From assembly GCA_902789555.1 (NCBI GenBank), contig CADAOF010000005.1:1-64000 (forward strand): DNA of 64,000 bases, given 5' to 3'. A program made the position numbers and the translations under genes. Under the pieces are notes generated by a model. It saw nothing but the letters and a program-made list of their open reading frames with translations, was not told where the DNA came from and did not search any database. The DNA is from an uncultured Lachnospiraceae bacterium (GTDB lineage Bacteria; Bacillota; Clostridia; Lachnospirales; Lachnospiraceae). Shown here in pieces: positions 20,457-30,627 of this stretch (its first letter is position 1; every line of letters begins with the position of its first letter).

Positions 20457-23400
20457 TTAGTCCACCGATTCGGTGTCATCATAGTCGGTCAGCAGGCCTT
20501 CCGTGTTTTCCGCTTCCACGTCCACGAGTTCGCCGCCCTGGAATTCCTGGGTGGTGTAGCCGTAGTTCGAGTAGTCGTTCCGGCGGTTCGCGCCGAAATC
20601 ACGGTTGCCTTCAATGACGGCCCGGAAGTCGCGTTCGGTGTATTCCACGTTCTCCTTGACTTCCACTTCGCTGTACTGCTCGGTCCCGTCTTCGCCGAGA
20701 CCTTCGTCCTTCAGCAGGATCATGTCCAGCCCCAGGGACTGCAGTTCCTTCAGCAGCACCTTGAACGATTCCGGAACGCCCGGCATCGGGATGTTGGTGC
20801 CCTTAATGATGGCTTCGTAGGTCTTGACACGGCCGACGACGTCATCGGACTTCACCGTCAGGATCTCCTGCAGGGTGTAGGCCGCGCCGTAGGCTTCCAG
20901 CGCCCAGACTTCCATCTCACCGAAACGCTGTCCGCCAAACTGGGCCTTGCCGCCCAGAGGCTGCTGCGTGACCAGCGAGTAAGGGCCGGTCGAACGGGCG
21001 TGGATCTTGTCGTCTACCAGGTGGTGGAGCTTCAGGTAGTGCATGTGGCCGATCGTAACCTTGCCGTCGAAGGGTTCGCCGGTGCGGCCGTCGCGGAGCT
21101 GGACCTTGCCGTCAGGCGTGATCGGCACGCCCTTCCACAGTTCGCGGTGCTCCAGATGGCTGCCCAGGTATTCCAATACCTCAGGGGCGACCTTGTCGCG
21201 GTACTTCGCTTCGAAATCTTCCCATTCGGTATTGACGTAATCGTTCGCCATGATCAGCGCGTCGGAGATATCGCTTTCTCTTGCGCCGTCGAAGACCGGC
21301 GTGGAGATCTTGTAGCCGAGGATCGCGGAGGCCAGCGAGAAGTGGGTCTCCAGTACCTGGCCGATATTCATACGGCTGGGCACGCCCAGGGGGTTCAGCA
21401 CGATGTCAAGCGGTCTGCCGTTCGGAAGATAAGGCATGTCTTCCACGGGCAGGATGCGGGACACGACGCCCTTGTTGCCGTGACGGCCGCTCATCTTGTC
21501 GCCGACGGAGATCTTTCTCTTCTGGGCGATGTAGATGCGGACGCTCATGTTCACGCCCGGAGGCAGCTCGTCGCCGTTCTCGCGGGTGAAGACTTTCGCG
21601 TCCAGGACGACGCCGTAGGCGCCGTGCGGCAGCTTCAGGGAGGTGTCGCGGACCTCGCGGGCCTTTTCACCGAAGATGGCGCGCAGCAGACGTTCCTCGG
21701 CGGTCAGTTCGGTCTCGCCCTTCGGGGTGACCTTGCCGACCAGGATGTCGCCGGTGCGGACCTCGGCACCGATGCGGATAATGCCGCGCTCGTCCAGATC
21801 CTTCAGGGAATCGTCGCCGACGCCGGGCACGTCTCTGGTGATCTCTTCCGGTCCCAGTTTGGTGTCGCGGGCTTCGGTCTCGTACTCCTCGATGTGGATG
21901 GAGGTGAAGACGTCATCCTTCAGGAGCCGCTCGGAAAGGAGCACGGCGTCCTCGTAGTTGTAGCCTTCCCAGGTCATGAAACCGATCAGCGGGTTCTTGC
22001 CCAGACCGATCTCGCCGCCGCTGGTGCAGGGGCCGTCGGCAATGACGTCGCCTGCCTTCACGCGGTCGCCCTTGTTGACGATGGGCGTCTGGTTGTAGCA
22101 GTTGCTCTGGTTGGTCCGTTTGAACTTGCTCAGCTTGTATTCTTCGACCGTGCCGTCATCCAGACGGAGCACGACCTTGGTCGCATCGACGTAAATGGCG
22201 GTGCCGTCGTGTTTCGCCACGACGCAGACGCCGGAGTCGACCGCAGCCTTATTTTCCATGCCGGTGCCGATGTAGGCGGATTCCGTCGTCATCAGCGGGA
22301 CGGCCTGACGCTGCATGTTGGAGCCCATCAGGGCACGGTTCGCGTCGTCGTTCTGCAGGAACGGGATCATGGAGGTCGCCACGGAGAAGACCATCTTCGG
22401 GGAGACGTCCATCAGGTCGATGATCTCCTTGTCAAACTGGCTGGTGATATCCTTGAAGCGGCCCGTGACGTTCTGCGTCGCGAAATGGCCTTCTTCATCA
22501 AGCGGGGTATTCGCCTGCGCGATGTAGTAGTTGTCTTCTTCATCGGCAGCCAGATACACCACGTCATCCGTGACGCGCGGATTCTCGGGATCGCTCTTGT
22601 CGACGATGCGGTAAGGCGCCTCGATGAAGCCGTACTCATTGATGCGGGCATAGGAAGCCAGGGAGTTGATCAGACCGATGTTCGGACCTTCGGGGGTCTC
22701 GATGGGGCACATGCGGCCGTAATGGCTGTAGTGGACGTCGCGGACTTCGAAGCCGGCGCGGTCACGGGACAGACCGCCGGGGCCCAGGGCCGACAGACGG
22801 CGCTTGTGGGTCAGTTCGGACAGCGGGTTGTTCTGGTCCATGAACTGGGACAGCTGGGAGCTCCCGAAGAACTCCTTCACCGCTGCGGTAACCGGCTTGA
22901 TGTTGATCAGGGACTGCGGGGTGATGTCCTCCTGGTCCTGGGTGGTCATGCGCTCACGCACGACACGTTCCAGACGGGACAGGCCGATGCGGTACTGGTT
23001 CTGCAGCAGCTCGCCCACCGCACGGATGCGGCGGTTGCCCAGGTGGTCGATGTCATCGGTATTGCCAAGGCCCTTGCACAGGGTCAGGCCGTAGCTGATG
23101 GAGGCAAAAATATCTTCCTTGGTGATGTGCTTCGGAATTAGGTCGCGGACGGCGCGGTGAAGCATCGCCTTCTGTTCCTCTTCGTCCGGATAGGCTTCCA
23201 GGAAAGCCATGAGCGCCGGATAGTAGACCAGTTCGCGCACGCCGAATTCCTTCGGATCGTAGGACACGTACTTGGACATGTCGACGGTGCGGTTGGTCAG
23301 GACCTTCACGAGCTCGCCGTCGATGTCCAGCACGACGTAAGCAATGCCCGCGTTCTGGATCTCGTCGCAGAGTTCGGGAGTCAGCACGGTGCCGGCTTCG

Positions 23401-24323
23401 GCGATGATCTCGCCGGTATCCATGGATACGGCGTCTTCCGCCAGGAGCTTTCCGGCCGCGCGCCGCTTCAGCTGAAGCTTCTTATTATACTTATAGCGTC
23501 CCACGTGTGCGAGGTCATAGCGGCGGGGATCGAACAGCATGCCGTCAAAGAGGCTGCGCGCGTTGTCCACGTAGAGCGGTTCGCCCGGACGGATCTTCTT
23601 GTACAGATCCAACAGGCCTTCGTCCACGTTAGTCGCGGTATCCTTGGCAAAGCTTGCTCTGATCAGCTCGCTCTCGCCGAACATGTCCTCGATCTCCGCG
23701 TTGGTGCCCACGCCGAGGGCGCGGATCAGCACCGTCACCGGAACTTTCCGGGTACGGTCCACGCGGACCCAGAACACGTCGTTCGAGTCCATCTCGTATT
23801 CGAGCCATGCGCCGCGGTTCGGGATCACCTGACTGGAGTACAGGGATTTGCCGTTCTTGTCATGGTCTTCGCTGAAATAGATGCCCGGGGAACGGACCAG
23901 CTGGCTGACGATGACACGCTCGGCGCCGTTGATGACAAAGGAACCGGTCTCGGTCATCAGAGGCATGTCGCCCATGAAGATGACGTGTTCGCGAATGGTC
24001 CCCGTTTCTTTATTGATAAGGTTGACCTTCACCTTAAGCGGGGCCGCATAGGTGGCGTCCCTTTCCTTACACTCTTCAATTGTGTATTTGGTTTCATCTT
24101 CACACAGCTTGAAATCGGTAAATTCCAGACTGAGGTTGCCGCTGAAGTCAGAGATCGGGGAGATGTCCTCAAATGCCTCTTTCAAGCCTTCGTCCAGAAA
24201 CCAGTTATAGGACTTTTTCTGGATCTCGATGAGGTTCGGGATCTCCAGGACTTCCTTCTGTCTCGAGTAGCTCATGCGCATGTTTTTACCGGACTTGACC
24301 GGGCGCATTGTGTTTTTCTCCAT
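20457..24323 (-). CDS. rpoB: DNA-directed RNA polymerase subunit beta
   Basis: 1288 residues from the ATG at 24323, which has GAGGTGA upstream; an in-frame ATG at 24398 would lie at the transcription start and is rejected. The rifampicin pocket reads [20 protein letters not shown] and [10 protein letters not shown], with the Asp, His and Ser positions where resistance mutations arise all in the sensitive state. [13 protein letters not shown] and [12 protein letters not shown] are present. The C-terminus ends [17 protein letters not shown], echoing the RpoC tail. Confidence 0.99.
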   Translation of the reverse strand: MEKNTMRPVKSGKNMRMSYSRQKEVLEIPNLIEIQKKSYNWFLDEGLKEAFEDISPISDFSGNLSLEFTDFKLCEDETKYTIEECKERDATYAAPLKVKVNLINKETGTIREHVIFMGDMPLMTETGSFVINGAERVIVSQLVRSPGIYFSEDHDKNGKSLYSSQVIPNRGAWLEYEMDSNDVFWVRVDRTRKVPVTVLIRALGVGTNAEIEDMFGESELIRASFAKDTATNVDEGLLDLYKKIRPGEPLYVDNARSLFDGMLFDPRRYDLAHVGRYKYNKKLQLKRRAAGKLLAEDAVSMDTGEIIAEAGTVLTPELCDEIQNAGIAYVVLDIDGELVKVLTNRTVDMSKYVSYDPKEFGVRELVYYPALMAFLEAYPDEEEQKAMLHRAVRDLIPKHITKEDIFASISYGLTLCKGLGNTDDIDHLGNRRIRAVGELLQNQYRIGLSRLERVVRERMTTQDQEDITPQSLINIKPVTAAVKEFFGSSQLSQFMDQNNPLSELTHKRRLSALGPGGLSRDRAGFEVRDVHYSHYGRMCPIETPEGPNIGLINSLASYARINEYGFIEAPYRIVDKSDPENPRVTDDVVYLAADEEDNYYIAQANTPLDEEGHFATQNVTGRFKDITSQFDKEIIDLMDVSPKMVFSVATSMIPFLQNDDANRALMGSNMQRQAVPLMTTESAYIGTGMENKAAVDSGVCVVAKHDGTAIYVDATKVVLRLDDGTVEEYKLSKFKRTNQSNCYNQTPIVNKGDRVKAGDVIADGPCTSGGEIGLGKNPLIGFMTWEGYNYEDAVLLSERLLKDDVFTSIHIEEYETEARDTKLGPEEITRDVPGVGDDSLKDLDERGIIRIGAEVRTGDILVGKVTPKGETELTAEERLLRAIFGEKAREVRDTSLKLPHGAYGVVLDAKVFTRENGDELPPGVNMSVRIYIAQKRKISVGDKMSGRHGNKGVVSRILPVEDMPYLPNGRPLDIVLNPLGVPSRMNIGQVLETHFSLASAILGYKISTPVFDGARESDISDALIMANDYVNTEWEDFEAKYRDKVAPEVLEYLGSHLEHRELWKGVPITPDGKVQLRDGRTGEPFDGKVTIGHMHYLKLHHLVDDKIHARSTGPYSLVTQQPLGGKAQFGGQRFGEMEVWALEAYGAAYTLQEILTVKSDDVVGRVKTYEAIIKGTNIPMPGVPESFKVLLKELQSLGLDMILLKDEGLGEDGTEQYSEVEVKENVEYTERDFRAVIEGNRDFGANRRNDYSNYGYTTQEFQGGELVDVEAENTEGLLTDYDDTESVD

Positions 24324-24403
24324 AGACGCTTCACCTCTAAAAGATATGTAATGCCCTAAAAATGAGCACAGTACACACACTGCCCCACAATAGTGCATTC
24401 TTC

Positions 24404-24432
24404 AGTCTATCAAACCGATTTCAGGGTGTCAA
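24404..24432 (-). promoter_or_regulatory. Sigma-A promoter of rpoBC
   Basis: On the minus strand, TTGACA (24427-24432), a 17-base spacer and TAGACT (24404-24409), giving a leader of about 75 bases. No rplJL genes precede rpoB within this region, so this promoter probably serves rpoBC alone. Confidence 0.75.
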
Positions 24433-24539
24433 GCAGATTTTTCTTCATTTTTCGAAAGATTTTTATGTTTTTTTCGGGAAATTTCAGGCGGAATTTTTTC
24501 AGAGATCCGATTTTGCCCGTGGCGGGCAGGGGCGATATG

Positions 24540-24548
24540 TGCTATACT
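24540..24548 (+). promoter_or_regulatory. Extended -10 promoter element for cca
   Basis: TGCTATACT, an extended -10 element, lies about 30 bases before the cca start codon. No convincing -35 is present at the right distance. Confidence 0.5.
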
Positions 24549-24576
24549 GCATTTTAGAGTTGTTTTCGAGGTTCCC

Positions 24577-25905
24577 ATGCAGACGATCCTTTTACCCGAA
24601 AAAGTATCACGCATACTGGAAGTCCTGGCCGGTGCAGGCTATGAAGCCTACGCCGTGGGCGGGTGCGTCCGCGACGCCATCCTGGGGCGCGTTCCGGGAG
24701 ACTGGGACATTACCACAAACGCCCTTCCGGAGGAAGTGAAGCGCCTCTTCCGCCGGACCGTCGATACCGGCATCCAGCACGGGACCGTGACCGTGATGCT
24801 CGGCGCGGAAGGTTTCGAGGTCACGACCTACCGGCAGGACGGCGATTACAGCGACCACCGCCACCCGGACGGGGTGGTGTTCACGACTTCACTCGCCGAA
24901 GACCTGAAACGGCGCGACTTTACGATCAACGCCATGGCCTACCGCCCGGATACCGGGCTGGTCGACCTTTTCGGCGGGCAGGAAGACCTGGGACGGAAAG
25001 TCATCCGCTGCGTAGGCGACCCCCGCGAACGCTTCGATGAAGATGCGCTCCGCATCATGCGGGCCCTGCGCTTTTCCGCCCAGCTTGGTTTTAAGCTCGA
25101 TCCGAAGACCCGGGAGGCGATCCGCGAATTTGCCCCGAGGCTGCAGCTGATCAGTAAGGAAAGGATCCGCGTGGAGCTGCTGAAGCTCCTCATGAGCCCG
25201 CACCCCGACCGTCTGCTCGACCTTGCCGAATGCGGCATCACGGCCGAGATCTTCCCGCTCTGGGATACCATGCTGGCCACCTCCCAGAACTCACCCTTCC
25301 ACCGCTACTCCGTAGGCATGCATACGCTGAAGGTCGTGGAGGGCGTCCCTGCCGATCCCGTTCTCCGTCTGGCGGCTCTTCTGCACGACTGCGGAAAGCC
25401 GGCCTGCAAAAGCACGGACCTCGGCGGACGCGAGCATTTCTACGGCCACGCCGAAGCCGGCGCGAAGCTTGCGGAAGCTTTTCTGCGGGACATGCGCTTC
25501 GACAACAAAACGATCGCGGACGTGGTGCAGCTCGTCCGCGTGCATGACGATCACTATTCGGCCACGAAGGAAAACGTCCGGCGGGAGATGAACCACGTGG
25601 GGGAAGACCTCTTCCCTTCCTATCTTAAGCTGGTGCTTGCGGACAATCTGGCCAAGAGCGGCTACGCCCTGGATGAATTCATGACGCGCTATCAGCGTGT
25701 CTGTAAAATATATGAAGAGATCCTGGCTGCCGGCGACTGCATCACGCTGAAGGATCTCGCCGTGAAGGGAAGCGATCTCATCGCGGCCGGCATGAAGCCC
25801 GGTCCGGAGATGGGAACCGTCTTAAACCGCATGCTGGAAGACGTTCTGGGGAATCCGGAACACAACAGCAAGAGTTACCTTTTGGGGAGATATGTAAGAC
25901 GGTAA
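24577..25905 (+). CDS. cca: CCA tRNA nucleotidyltransferase with HD domain
   Basis: 442 residues. The head domain has GGCVRDAILGRVPGDWDITT, with the catalytic Asp-X-Asp (DWD), then RRDFTINAMAY and the ERxxxE segment KERIRVELLKL. An HD phosphohydrolase-like domain follows (LAALLHDCGKPACK), as in bacterial class II CCA-adding enzymes that carry it. It adds or repairs the CCA end of tRNAs. It is transcribed divergently from rpoB. Confidence 0.95.
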   Translation: MQTILLPEKVSRILEVLAGAGYEAYAVGGCVRDAILGRVPGDWDITTNALPEEVKRLFRRTVDTGIQHGTVTVMLGAEGFEVTTYRQDGDYSDHRHPDGVVFTTSLAEDLKRRDFTINAMAYRPDTGLVDLFGGQEDLGRKVIRCVGDPRERFDEDALRIMRALRFSAQLGFKLDPKTREAIREFAPRLQLISKERIRVELLKLLMSPHPDRLLDLAECGITAEIFPLWDTMLATSQNSPFHRYSVGMHTLKVVEGVPADPVLRLAALLHDCGKPACKSTDLGGREHFYGHAEAGAKLAEAFLRDMRFDNKTIADVVQLVRVHDDHYSATKENVRREMNHVGEDLFPSYLKLVLADNLAKSGYALDEFMTRYQRVCKIYEEILAAGDCITLKDLAVKGSDLIAAGMKPGPEMGTVLNRMLEDVLGNPEHNSKSYLLGRYVRR

Positions 25906-25977
25906 GACTTTTTCCGCCGAGCCCGCACGGAGCAAGGCGTTTTTTTTAATGATCCTGTCAAAAAACCGAAATTTCTC

Positions 25978-26008
25978 TTGACTGTAAAGTTCCTTCACCC
26001 TTTACAAT
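25978..26008 (+). promoter_or_regulatory. MerR-type promoter with 19-bp spacer and palindromic operator
   Basis: TTGACT (25978-25983) and TACAAT (26003-26008) are separated by 19 bases, too long for normal sigma-A use but typical of promoters untwisted by MerR regulators. Between them lies the inverted repeat TGTAAAG-N10-CTTTACA (25983-26006). The gene it serves, 24 bases downstream, encodes a MerR-family protein, so autoregulation is very likely. Confidence 0.85.
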
Positions 26009-26031
26009 GGGTGCAGTCAGGGAGGTATGCC

Positions 26032-27486
26032 ATGAAGATCAAAGAACTGGAAGCTATTACCGGAATTCCGCGGGCTACGATCCGCTTCTATGAAAAAGAA
26101 GGACTTTTGTCCCCGGAGCGCAAAGACAACGGATACCGGGAGTATTCCGAAGAAGATAAAGACAAGCTGATGAAAAACAAGCTGCTCCGGCTTCTTTCCA
26201 TCCCGGTGGAATCCGTAAGAGAGCTGGAGGCAGGAAAGCTGGATCTGACTGCCTACATGGAGACGCACGTCCATGACCTTCAGCTGACAGAGAATGATAT
26301 CCGCAACGCGGAACGGGTATGCCGGGAGATCTGCACTGACCGGGCTGCCTTCGCCACGCTTGACGCCGCGCGCTACATCTCCTCTTTTGAGGAAGGAACC
26401 CGGAACGAACTGCGGGACAGCGAACAGCAGCTGTACCGGACGGATACCGTGCCCCGCGTAACAGCGCCCTGGCGGCGCTTCTTTGCCCGCATGCTGGATC
26501 TGAGTCTGTGCTCCCGCCTTCTCGGCAGCTGCCTGGTCATTTTCCGGAATGTCAACATTGGCAGACTCGGCCCGGGAGAAAGCATTCTTTGCATGTTTGC
26601 CGCCACGTTCATCATGCTCATGGCTGAACCGCTCTTCCTGCATCTTTTCGGAACGACTCCCGGGAAATGGATCCTCGGACTCAGCGTATCCGATGAAAAC
26701 GGTCACCGTCTCTCCTACAGCGAAGCATGGCAGAGGACTCTCTGGGTCTGCGCCTACGGCATGGGCCTGTCTATTCCGATCATCGGTGTGATCCGCCTGA
26801 TCATCAGCCGCAAGGCCTGCCTTCGCGGCGAGCCCCTGGTCTGGGAAGAGTACAGCGTACTGGAACTGAAGGACGAAAGATCCTGGCGCATCTTCGCCTA
26901 TGCCGGGCTTGATCTTCTGATAACGGTGGCCGGTCTGCTTGTGATCATTCGTTTTGGCGAGATGCCCCGTCACCGCGGCGACATCACCGTTGCCGAATTC
27001 AGTGAAAACTACAACCGTCTGAGCACGTTCAAACAGCTTGATTTCGACGCGGTCCTCGACGAAGAAGGCAAATGGGTGGAACGTCCCGAAGATCCGAACA
27101 GCGTTACGGTTTTCTTCCCGGAACAATATCTTCCGGAATATGAGTACGATGTCCAGGACGGCAAACTGAAAAGCATCCGTTTTCATTACGAGACGGATGC
27201 CGATTACCCCTCTGACTGTCAGGCGCACATGCAGCTTGCCCTCCGCTCTTTCGCTTTCACCGACCGCGACCTGAACGTCATAAACAACGCCGGGAAAGTC
27301 ATGGAAGAGACCGTTGCTGCCAATGCCTTCCAGCCGTTCCACTATTCTTCCGGCGGCGTCACCGTGGACTGTCAGGTGAATTATGAAGGTTATACTCCTT
27401 TTTATTCGCCATCATATCCGCTGATCCCGGACGAAAACGCAGCCGAGCGCCATTTCTCCATGATTTTCTCCGTTGCCAAAGATTGA
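26032..27486 (+). CDS. MerR family regulator fused to an RDD membrane domain
   Basis: 484 residues. Residues 1-70 are a MerR winged helix (MKIKELEAITGIPRATIRFY, NGYREYSEEDKDKL), followed by a helical dimerisation region to about 120. An RDD-type membrane domain spans about 145-310 with four to five hydrophobic segments and the signature GTTPGKWILGL. The last 175 residues appear extracytoplasmic, rich in Asp and Tyr, and are not recognised. GGGAGG precedes the start at 26032; the upstream ATG at 25978 falls inside the promoter. The gene is probably a one-component membrane-bound transcription regulator; the ligand is unknown. Confidence 0.85.
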   Translation: MKIKELEAITGIPRATIRFYEKEGLLSPERKDNGYREYSEEDKDKLMKNKLLRLLSIPVESVRELEAGKLDLTAYMETHVHDLQLTENDIRNAERVCREICTDRAAFATLDAARYISSFEEGTRNELRDSEQQLYRTDTVPRVTAPWRRFFARMLDLSLCSRLLGSCLVIFRNVNIGRLGPGESILCMFAATFIMLMAEPLFLHLFGTTPGKWILGLSVSDENGHRLSYSEAWQRTLWVCAYGMGLSIPIIGVIRLIISRKACLRGEPLVWEEYSVLELKDERSWRIFAYAGLDLLITVAGLLVIIRFGEMPRHRGDITVAEFSENYNRLSTFKQLDFDAVLDEEGKWVERPEDPNSVTVFFPEQYLPEYEYDVQDGKLKSIRFHYETDADYPSDCQAHMQLALRSFAFTDRDLNVINNAGKVMEETVAANAFQPFHYSSGGVTVDCQVNYEGYTPFYSPSYPLIPDENAAERHFSMIFSVAKD

Positions 27487-27513
27487 CCGCAGACGCCTCA
27501 GCCTTGTGCCTGC

Positions 27514-27562
27514 AAAAACATATCCCCTCCTTACTGCTTATCCGGTAAGGAGGGGATATGTT
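27514..27562 (-). terminator. Strong hairpin terminator between convergent genes
   Basis: A perfect 18-bp stem (27517-27534 with 27545-27562) with a T5 run on the minus strand. It ends transcription of the 77-residue gene and may also slow transcription of the MerR-RDD gene on the plus strand, where no T run follows. Confidence 0.85.
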
Positions 27563-27640
27563 GCTCATACGGCATAAAAGATACTTTATGCGGAACACTG
27601 TTATCTTCCTGAGTTTTCTGCAGGAAAGCGAAGGATCTCT

Positions 27641-27874
27641 TTATTTTGCCAGGCTCTTGACGATCTCCAGCAGTTCCAGGTCGGATTCCTGTACGCGGAT
27701 CCCGGTCTTGAACTCGGTCCCGTCCGGGTAGCGGACCGCGACGGCGATCTCCTGCCCTTCCTCGAATCCCTTGGCATAGACTTCGTTGCCGAATTCCACG
27801 GCCCTCGGGTGATTCTCGTTAAATCTCTGCCATGCGCCGCGAAGCTTCAGCATGGCGCCGAAATCAAGATTCAT
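27641..27874 (-). CDS. Small conserved-looking protein of unknown function
   Basis: 77 residues from the ATG at 27874, preceded by GAAGGAGAG. Acidic and soluble, with an N-terminal helix (FGAMLKLRGAWQRFNENHP) and a C-terminal beta-rich part (GQEIAVAVRYPDGTEFKTG). No signal peptide or membrane segment. It starts 32 bases beyond the hgd operon terminator and has a strong terminator of its own, so it may be expressed by read-through from the hgd operon. I do not recognise the family. Confidence 0.65.
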   Translation of the reverse strand: MNLDFGAMLKLRGAWQRFNENHPRAVEFGNEVYAKGFEEGQEIAVAVRYPDGTEFKTGIRVQESDLELLEIVKSLAK

Positions 27875-27901
27875 AACACTTCTCTCCTTCTGTTCCTTGT
27901 A

Positions 27902-27931
27902 CACAAAACGGGGCGGTTTCCCGCCCCGTTT
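27902..27931 (-). terminator. Rho-independent terminator after the glutamate-fermentation operon
   Basis: A perfect 11-bp stem (27906-27916 with 27921-27931), a 4-base loop and TTTTGTGT on the minus strand, 13 bases after the hgdB stop codon. Confidence 0.88.
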
Positions 27932-27943
27932 CTTTGTTTACGC

Positions 27944-29092
27944 TTAGACGCTCAGCACGTCGGCAAATGCCTGGATGGCGGTGGAAGCCTGACCGAAGTC
28001 GCGCATCTGCTGGTCGATACCCAGTTTGATATGAGGGATACCGGCGTCGTCGAGGGCCTTCTTCAGGTAAGGATATTCCATTTCCTCAGGGTCGCAGAAC
28101 TGCTGCATGAAGAGGACGAGCCCCTTCGCGCCGCTTTCCTTCACGAGGTTCGCCACGAATTCGCCGCGGCGGTTCTTGCTGGACTCTTCATCGTACAGCA
28201 GGACGTCGTAGTCTTCGTCCGCGAACTGCTTCGCCAGGGCCATCATCGGATCGCCGTCTTCGGCAGCATCCACGCGGATGGTGCGGCTTTCGTGGGCAAC
28301 GTCATCGGTCGCGATCGCGATCTTGTTGTCGTCAAAAATCTTCAGCAGGACCGGGTTGTCGCAGATGATGCCGCTGGTGACGATCTTGATGCCGTCCCAG
28401 TTCGAGGCGGGCAGAGCCTTCAGCTCTTCGTTCAGAGCGTTCAGCTTTTCGGTGTATTCGGGCTTCTCCATGAAGTAGCCGGCCTTGAGGACCGCGCTGC
28501 GGTTCACGGCGCTGACGGCTTCCGGATGCTCACCGGCGAGTTTCACAAATTCGCGGCGGGCCTGGCGGTACTTGTTGTAGACCTTGATGGCCGCGCGGAT
28601 ATCTTCATCCGTCATCTCATGGCCGGCGATCTTTTCCAGTTCTCTGCGCACGTTGGTGTACTGGGCCACGGTGAATTCCAGGCCGAACTGCGGACGGCGG
28701 TACTGCGGATGCGCCAGGAAGATGGTGGGCATCTTATGCAGATTGGTCATGGCAACGCGGAAGTTCTGGCTCATGGGACGAAGGGTGTCGCAGATGGTGG
28801 GCGTGATCACGCCGTCCAGCTGATCCATCGTGCCGTCCAGCATCATTTCCAGCGCGAGCTGGGCGATGGTGCAGTAGAAGGTCGCGCAATATTCCTTGGC
28901 CTTGGAGATGGTCTTGTTGTTGCTGCCCCAGATGCCCATCGGGACCATGCCGGCCGCGTAGACGAGCTCTTCGGGAGCATAGTAGGGAAGAACGCCGATG
29001 ACCTTCTTGCCTTCGGCCTTGTACTGCTTCAGCAGTTTGCCGGGAGCATAAGCAGCGGCTTTGAATTCATTGAATCTGGTTTCGATACTCAT
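27944..29092 (-). CDS. hgdB: 2-hydroxyglutaryl-CoA dehydratase, beta subunit
   Basis: 382 residues of the 2-hydroxyacyl-CoA dehydratase (HgdB/FldC) family. It forms the dehydratase with HgdA and holds an iron-sulfur cluster through conserved cysteines (ITPTICDTLRP and VLFMQQFCDPEE regions). The enzyme removes water from (R)-2-hydroxyglutaryl-CoA by a ketyl-radical mechanism, giving glutaconyl-CoA. Assignment to this substrate rather than lactoyl- or phenyllactyl-CoA rests on the linked glutaconate CoA-transferase and decarboxylase genes. It follows hgdA by 12 bases. Confidence 0.9.
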   Translation of the reverse strand: MSIETRFNEFKAAAYAPGKLLKQYKAEGKKVIGVLPYYAPEELVYAAGMVPMGIWGSNNKTISKAKEYCATFYCTIAQLALEMMLDGTMDQLDGVITPTICDTLRPMSQNFRVAMTNLHKMPTIFLAHPQYRRPQFGLEFTVAQYTNVRRELEKIAGHEMTDEDIRAAIKVYNKYRQARREFVKLAGEHPEAVSAVNRSAVLKAGYFMEKPEYTEKLNALNEELKALPASNWDGIKIVTSGIICDNPVLLKIFDDNKIAIATDDVAHESRTIRVDAAEDGDPMMALAKQFADEDYDVLLYDEESSKNRRGEFVANLVKESGAKGLVLFMQQFCDPEEMEYPYLKKALDDAGIPHIKLGIDQQMRDFGQASTAIQAFADVLSV

Positions 29093-29104
29093 GATTTTGC
29101 CTCC

Positions 29105-30550
29105 TTATGCCTGTGCTTCCAGTTTTTCCGCGCGGATCTGCATGGCCTCTACCAGGCCCTGCACGCGGGTCTCATACTGCGCTTCGTTGAAGTTGCGCGG
29201 GTCGGCCTGGTCGCCGTCGAAGCCGGCGCAGGGGACGCCAAGGTCCGCGGTGAAGCGGCGCTGCATCTCGGCCATGTAGCCGGACCAAGGCTTGCAGGAA
29301 CGGTTGTAGTGGACCAGCACGCCGTCGACCTTGTTCTCGCGGCAGATGCCTTCACGCCATTCCACGCCCTTTTCGATGGAGACGGAGTTCGGGGCCTTGC
29401 AGTAGGCGCTGACCATCTCGTCCATGTTGTTGTAGACGAAGCCGAAAGCCGGGGCATACACGACGGCGGTCACGTTGATGCCGTTCGCCTTAAGCGGCTT
29501 GAACAGGTTCGGCAGCTTCGGCCAGCAAGGGATGCCTTCGAACATGACGCGGTACTGTTCCGGGAACGGCAGGGTGGAGGTGCCTTCCTTGATGTTCTTC
29601 TCCAGGTCTTCAGCCAGGAGATCGAACGCGTCGGCGGCTTCCTTCTTGCCGCGGGCGGTCACGACGTCAGCCATGTGGTTGAACAGATCGAAGCCGCTAA
29701 GCGGAGCGGGCTTGTACTGCAGGAAGTTGCAGACCTTCAGCCAGTTCTGGGCGGTGCGGTTCGCCTGCGCGCAGGCATGCTCGAACTTCTTCTCATCGAA
29801 CTTCTTGCCGGTCAGCTCTTCCAGCTGATGGATGGCATTGTCGAACTGAGCGCGGATATAGGTCACGTTCTCAGGGTTCGGATCCATGGTGTTGTTGTAG
29901 GGAACGTCGATCATGATGAGCGGAATGTTGCACATGCGGGCAATGTTCTCGTACCACTTGGTCATGCAGTTGCAGATGTTGTTGCAGCACAGCACGAAGT
30001 CGGGCTGAGGGATGCGCATCTGCTTGTACGGCTGGATGGATTCCAGACGGCGTTCTTTTTCACGGCCTTCGGGAAGGGCTTCGATCTCATGGATATCTTC
30101 CAGAACGATGTAAGGAGTCTGGGTCTTGGGATCCTTCTTCGGCTTGCCGTTCTCGTCAAGAACGACGTTGCCGTTTTCGTCCTTCAGAGGCTTGCCGGTG
30201 GCAGGGTTGATGACGTAGCCGTCTTCCTTGCTCCAGTCGATCTTGCGGGCAGCGCGCTTGCCGGCCGCATAGGCCAGGGAGATGCGGGCGTAGCCGCAGA
30301 TATCGTTGTCGAAACCGAGATCTTCGGCCGCCTGACACATGATCTCGCCGTCACGCTGGGCAGCGATACCGGCAGCCTGGTTCTCCGGATACATGACGTT
30401 CAGGTCAAACGCCTCTGCCAATTCACAGGGGAATTTGGATGAAGACCAGCCGACCAGCTTGCCTTGCTTTTTCGCCTCACGGGCGTCCGCGTACACATCG
30501 TCAACGACTTTGCGCAGCGCCAGGACGCCGGGGCTGACTTGTTTAGCCAT
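29105..30550 (-). CDS. hgdA: 2-hydroxyglutaryl-CoA dehydratase, alpha subunit
   Basis: 481 residues of the same family, close to the length of characterised HgdA. Cysteines expected to bind the 4Fe-4S cluster lie in DFVLCCNNICNCMTKWYE (about 178-195) and in the segment VHYNRSCKPWSGYM. An Asp/Lys/Asn-rich loop at about 105-135 precedes them. GAGG precedes the ATG at 30550. It is oxygen-sensitive by family and needs HgdC and ATP for activation. Confidence 0.92.
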   Translation of the reverse strand: MAKQVSPGVLALRKVVDDVYADAREAKKQGKLVGWSSSKFPCELAEAFDLNVMYPENQAAGIAAQRDGEIMCQAAEDLGFDNDICGYARISLAYAAGKRAARKIDWSKEDGYVINPATGKPLKDENGNVVLDENGKPKKDPKTQTPYIVLEDIHEIEALPEGREKERRLESIQPYKQMRIPQPDFVLCCNNICNCMTKWYENIARMCNIPLIMIDVPYNNTMDPNPENVTYIRAQFDNAIHQLEELTGKKFDEKKFEHACAQANRTAQNWLKVCNFLQYKPAPLSGFDLFNHMADVVTARGKKEAADAFDLLAEDLEKNIKEGTSTLPFPEQYRVMFEGIPCWPKLPNLFKPLKANGINVTAVVYAPAFGFVYNNMDEMVSAYCKAPNSVSIEKGVEWREGICRENKVDGVLVHYNRSCKPWSGYMAEMQRRFTADLGVPCAGFDGDQADPRNFNEAQYETRVQGLVEAMQIRAEKLEAQA

Positions 30551-30627
30551 AGAATAACCTCCTCTATAATACCGACAGCTGCCTCACCGGGGGTGCTGTC
30601 TATATTGTTCTCACTAAGCCGCGCCCC

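Noticed and set aside
25906-25950. T8 run after cca as a terminator
   Set aside because: Only a 4-bp possible stem precedes it, so it is too weak to call, although it may act as one.
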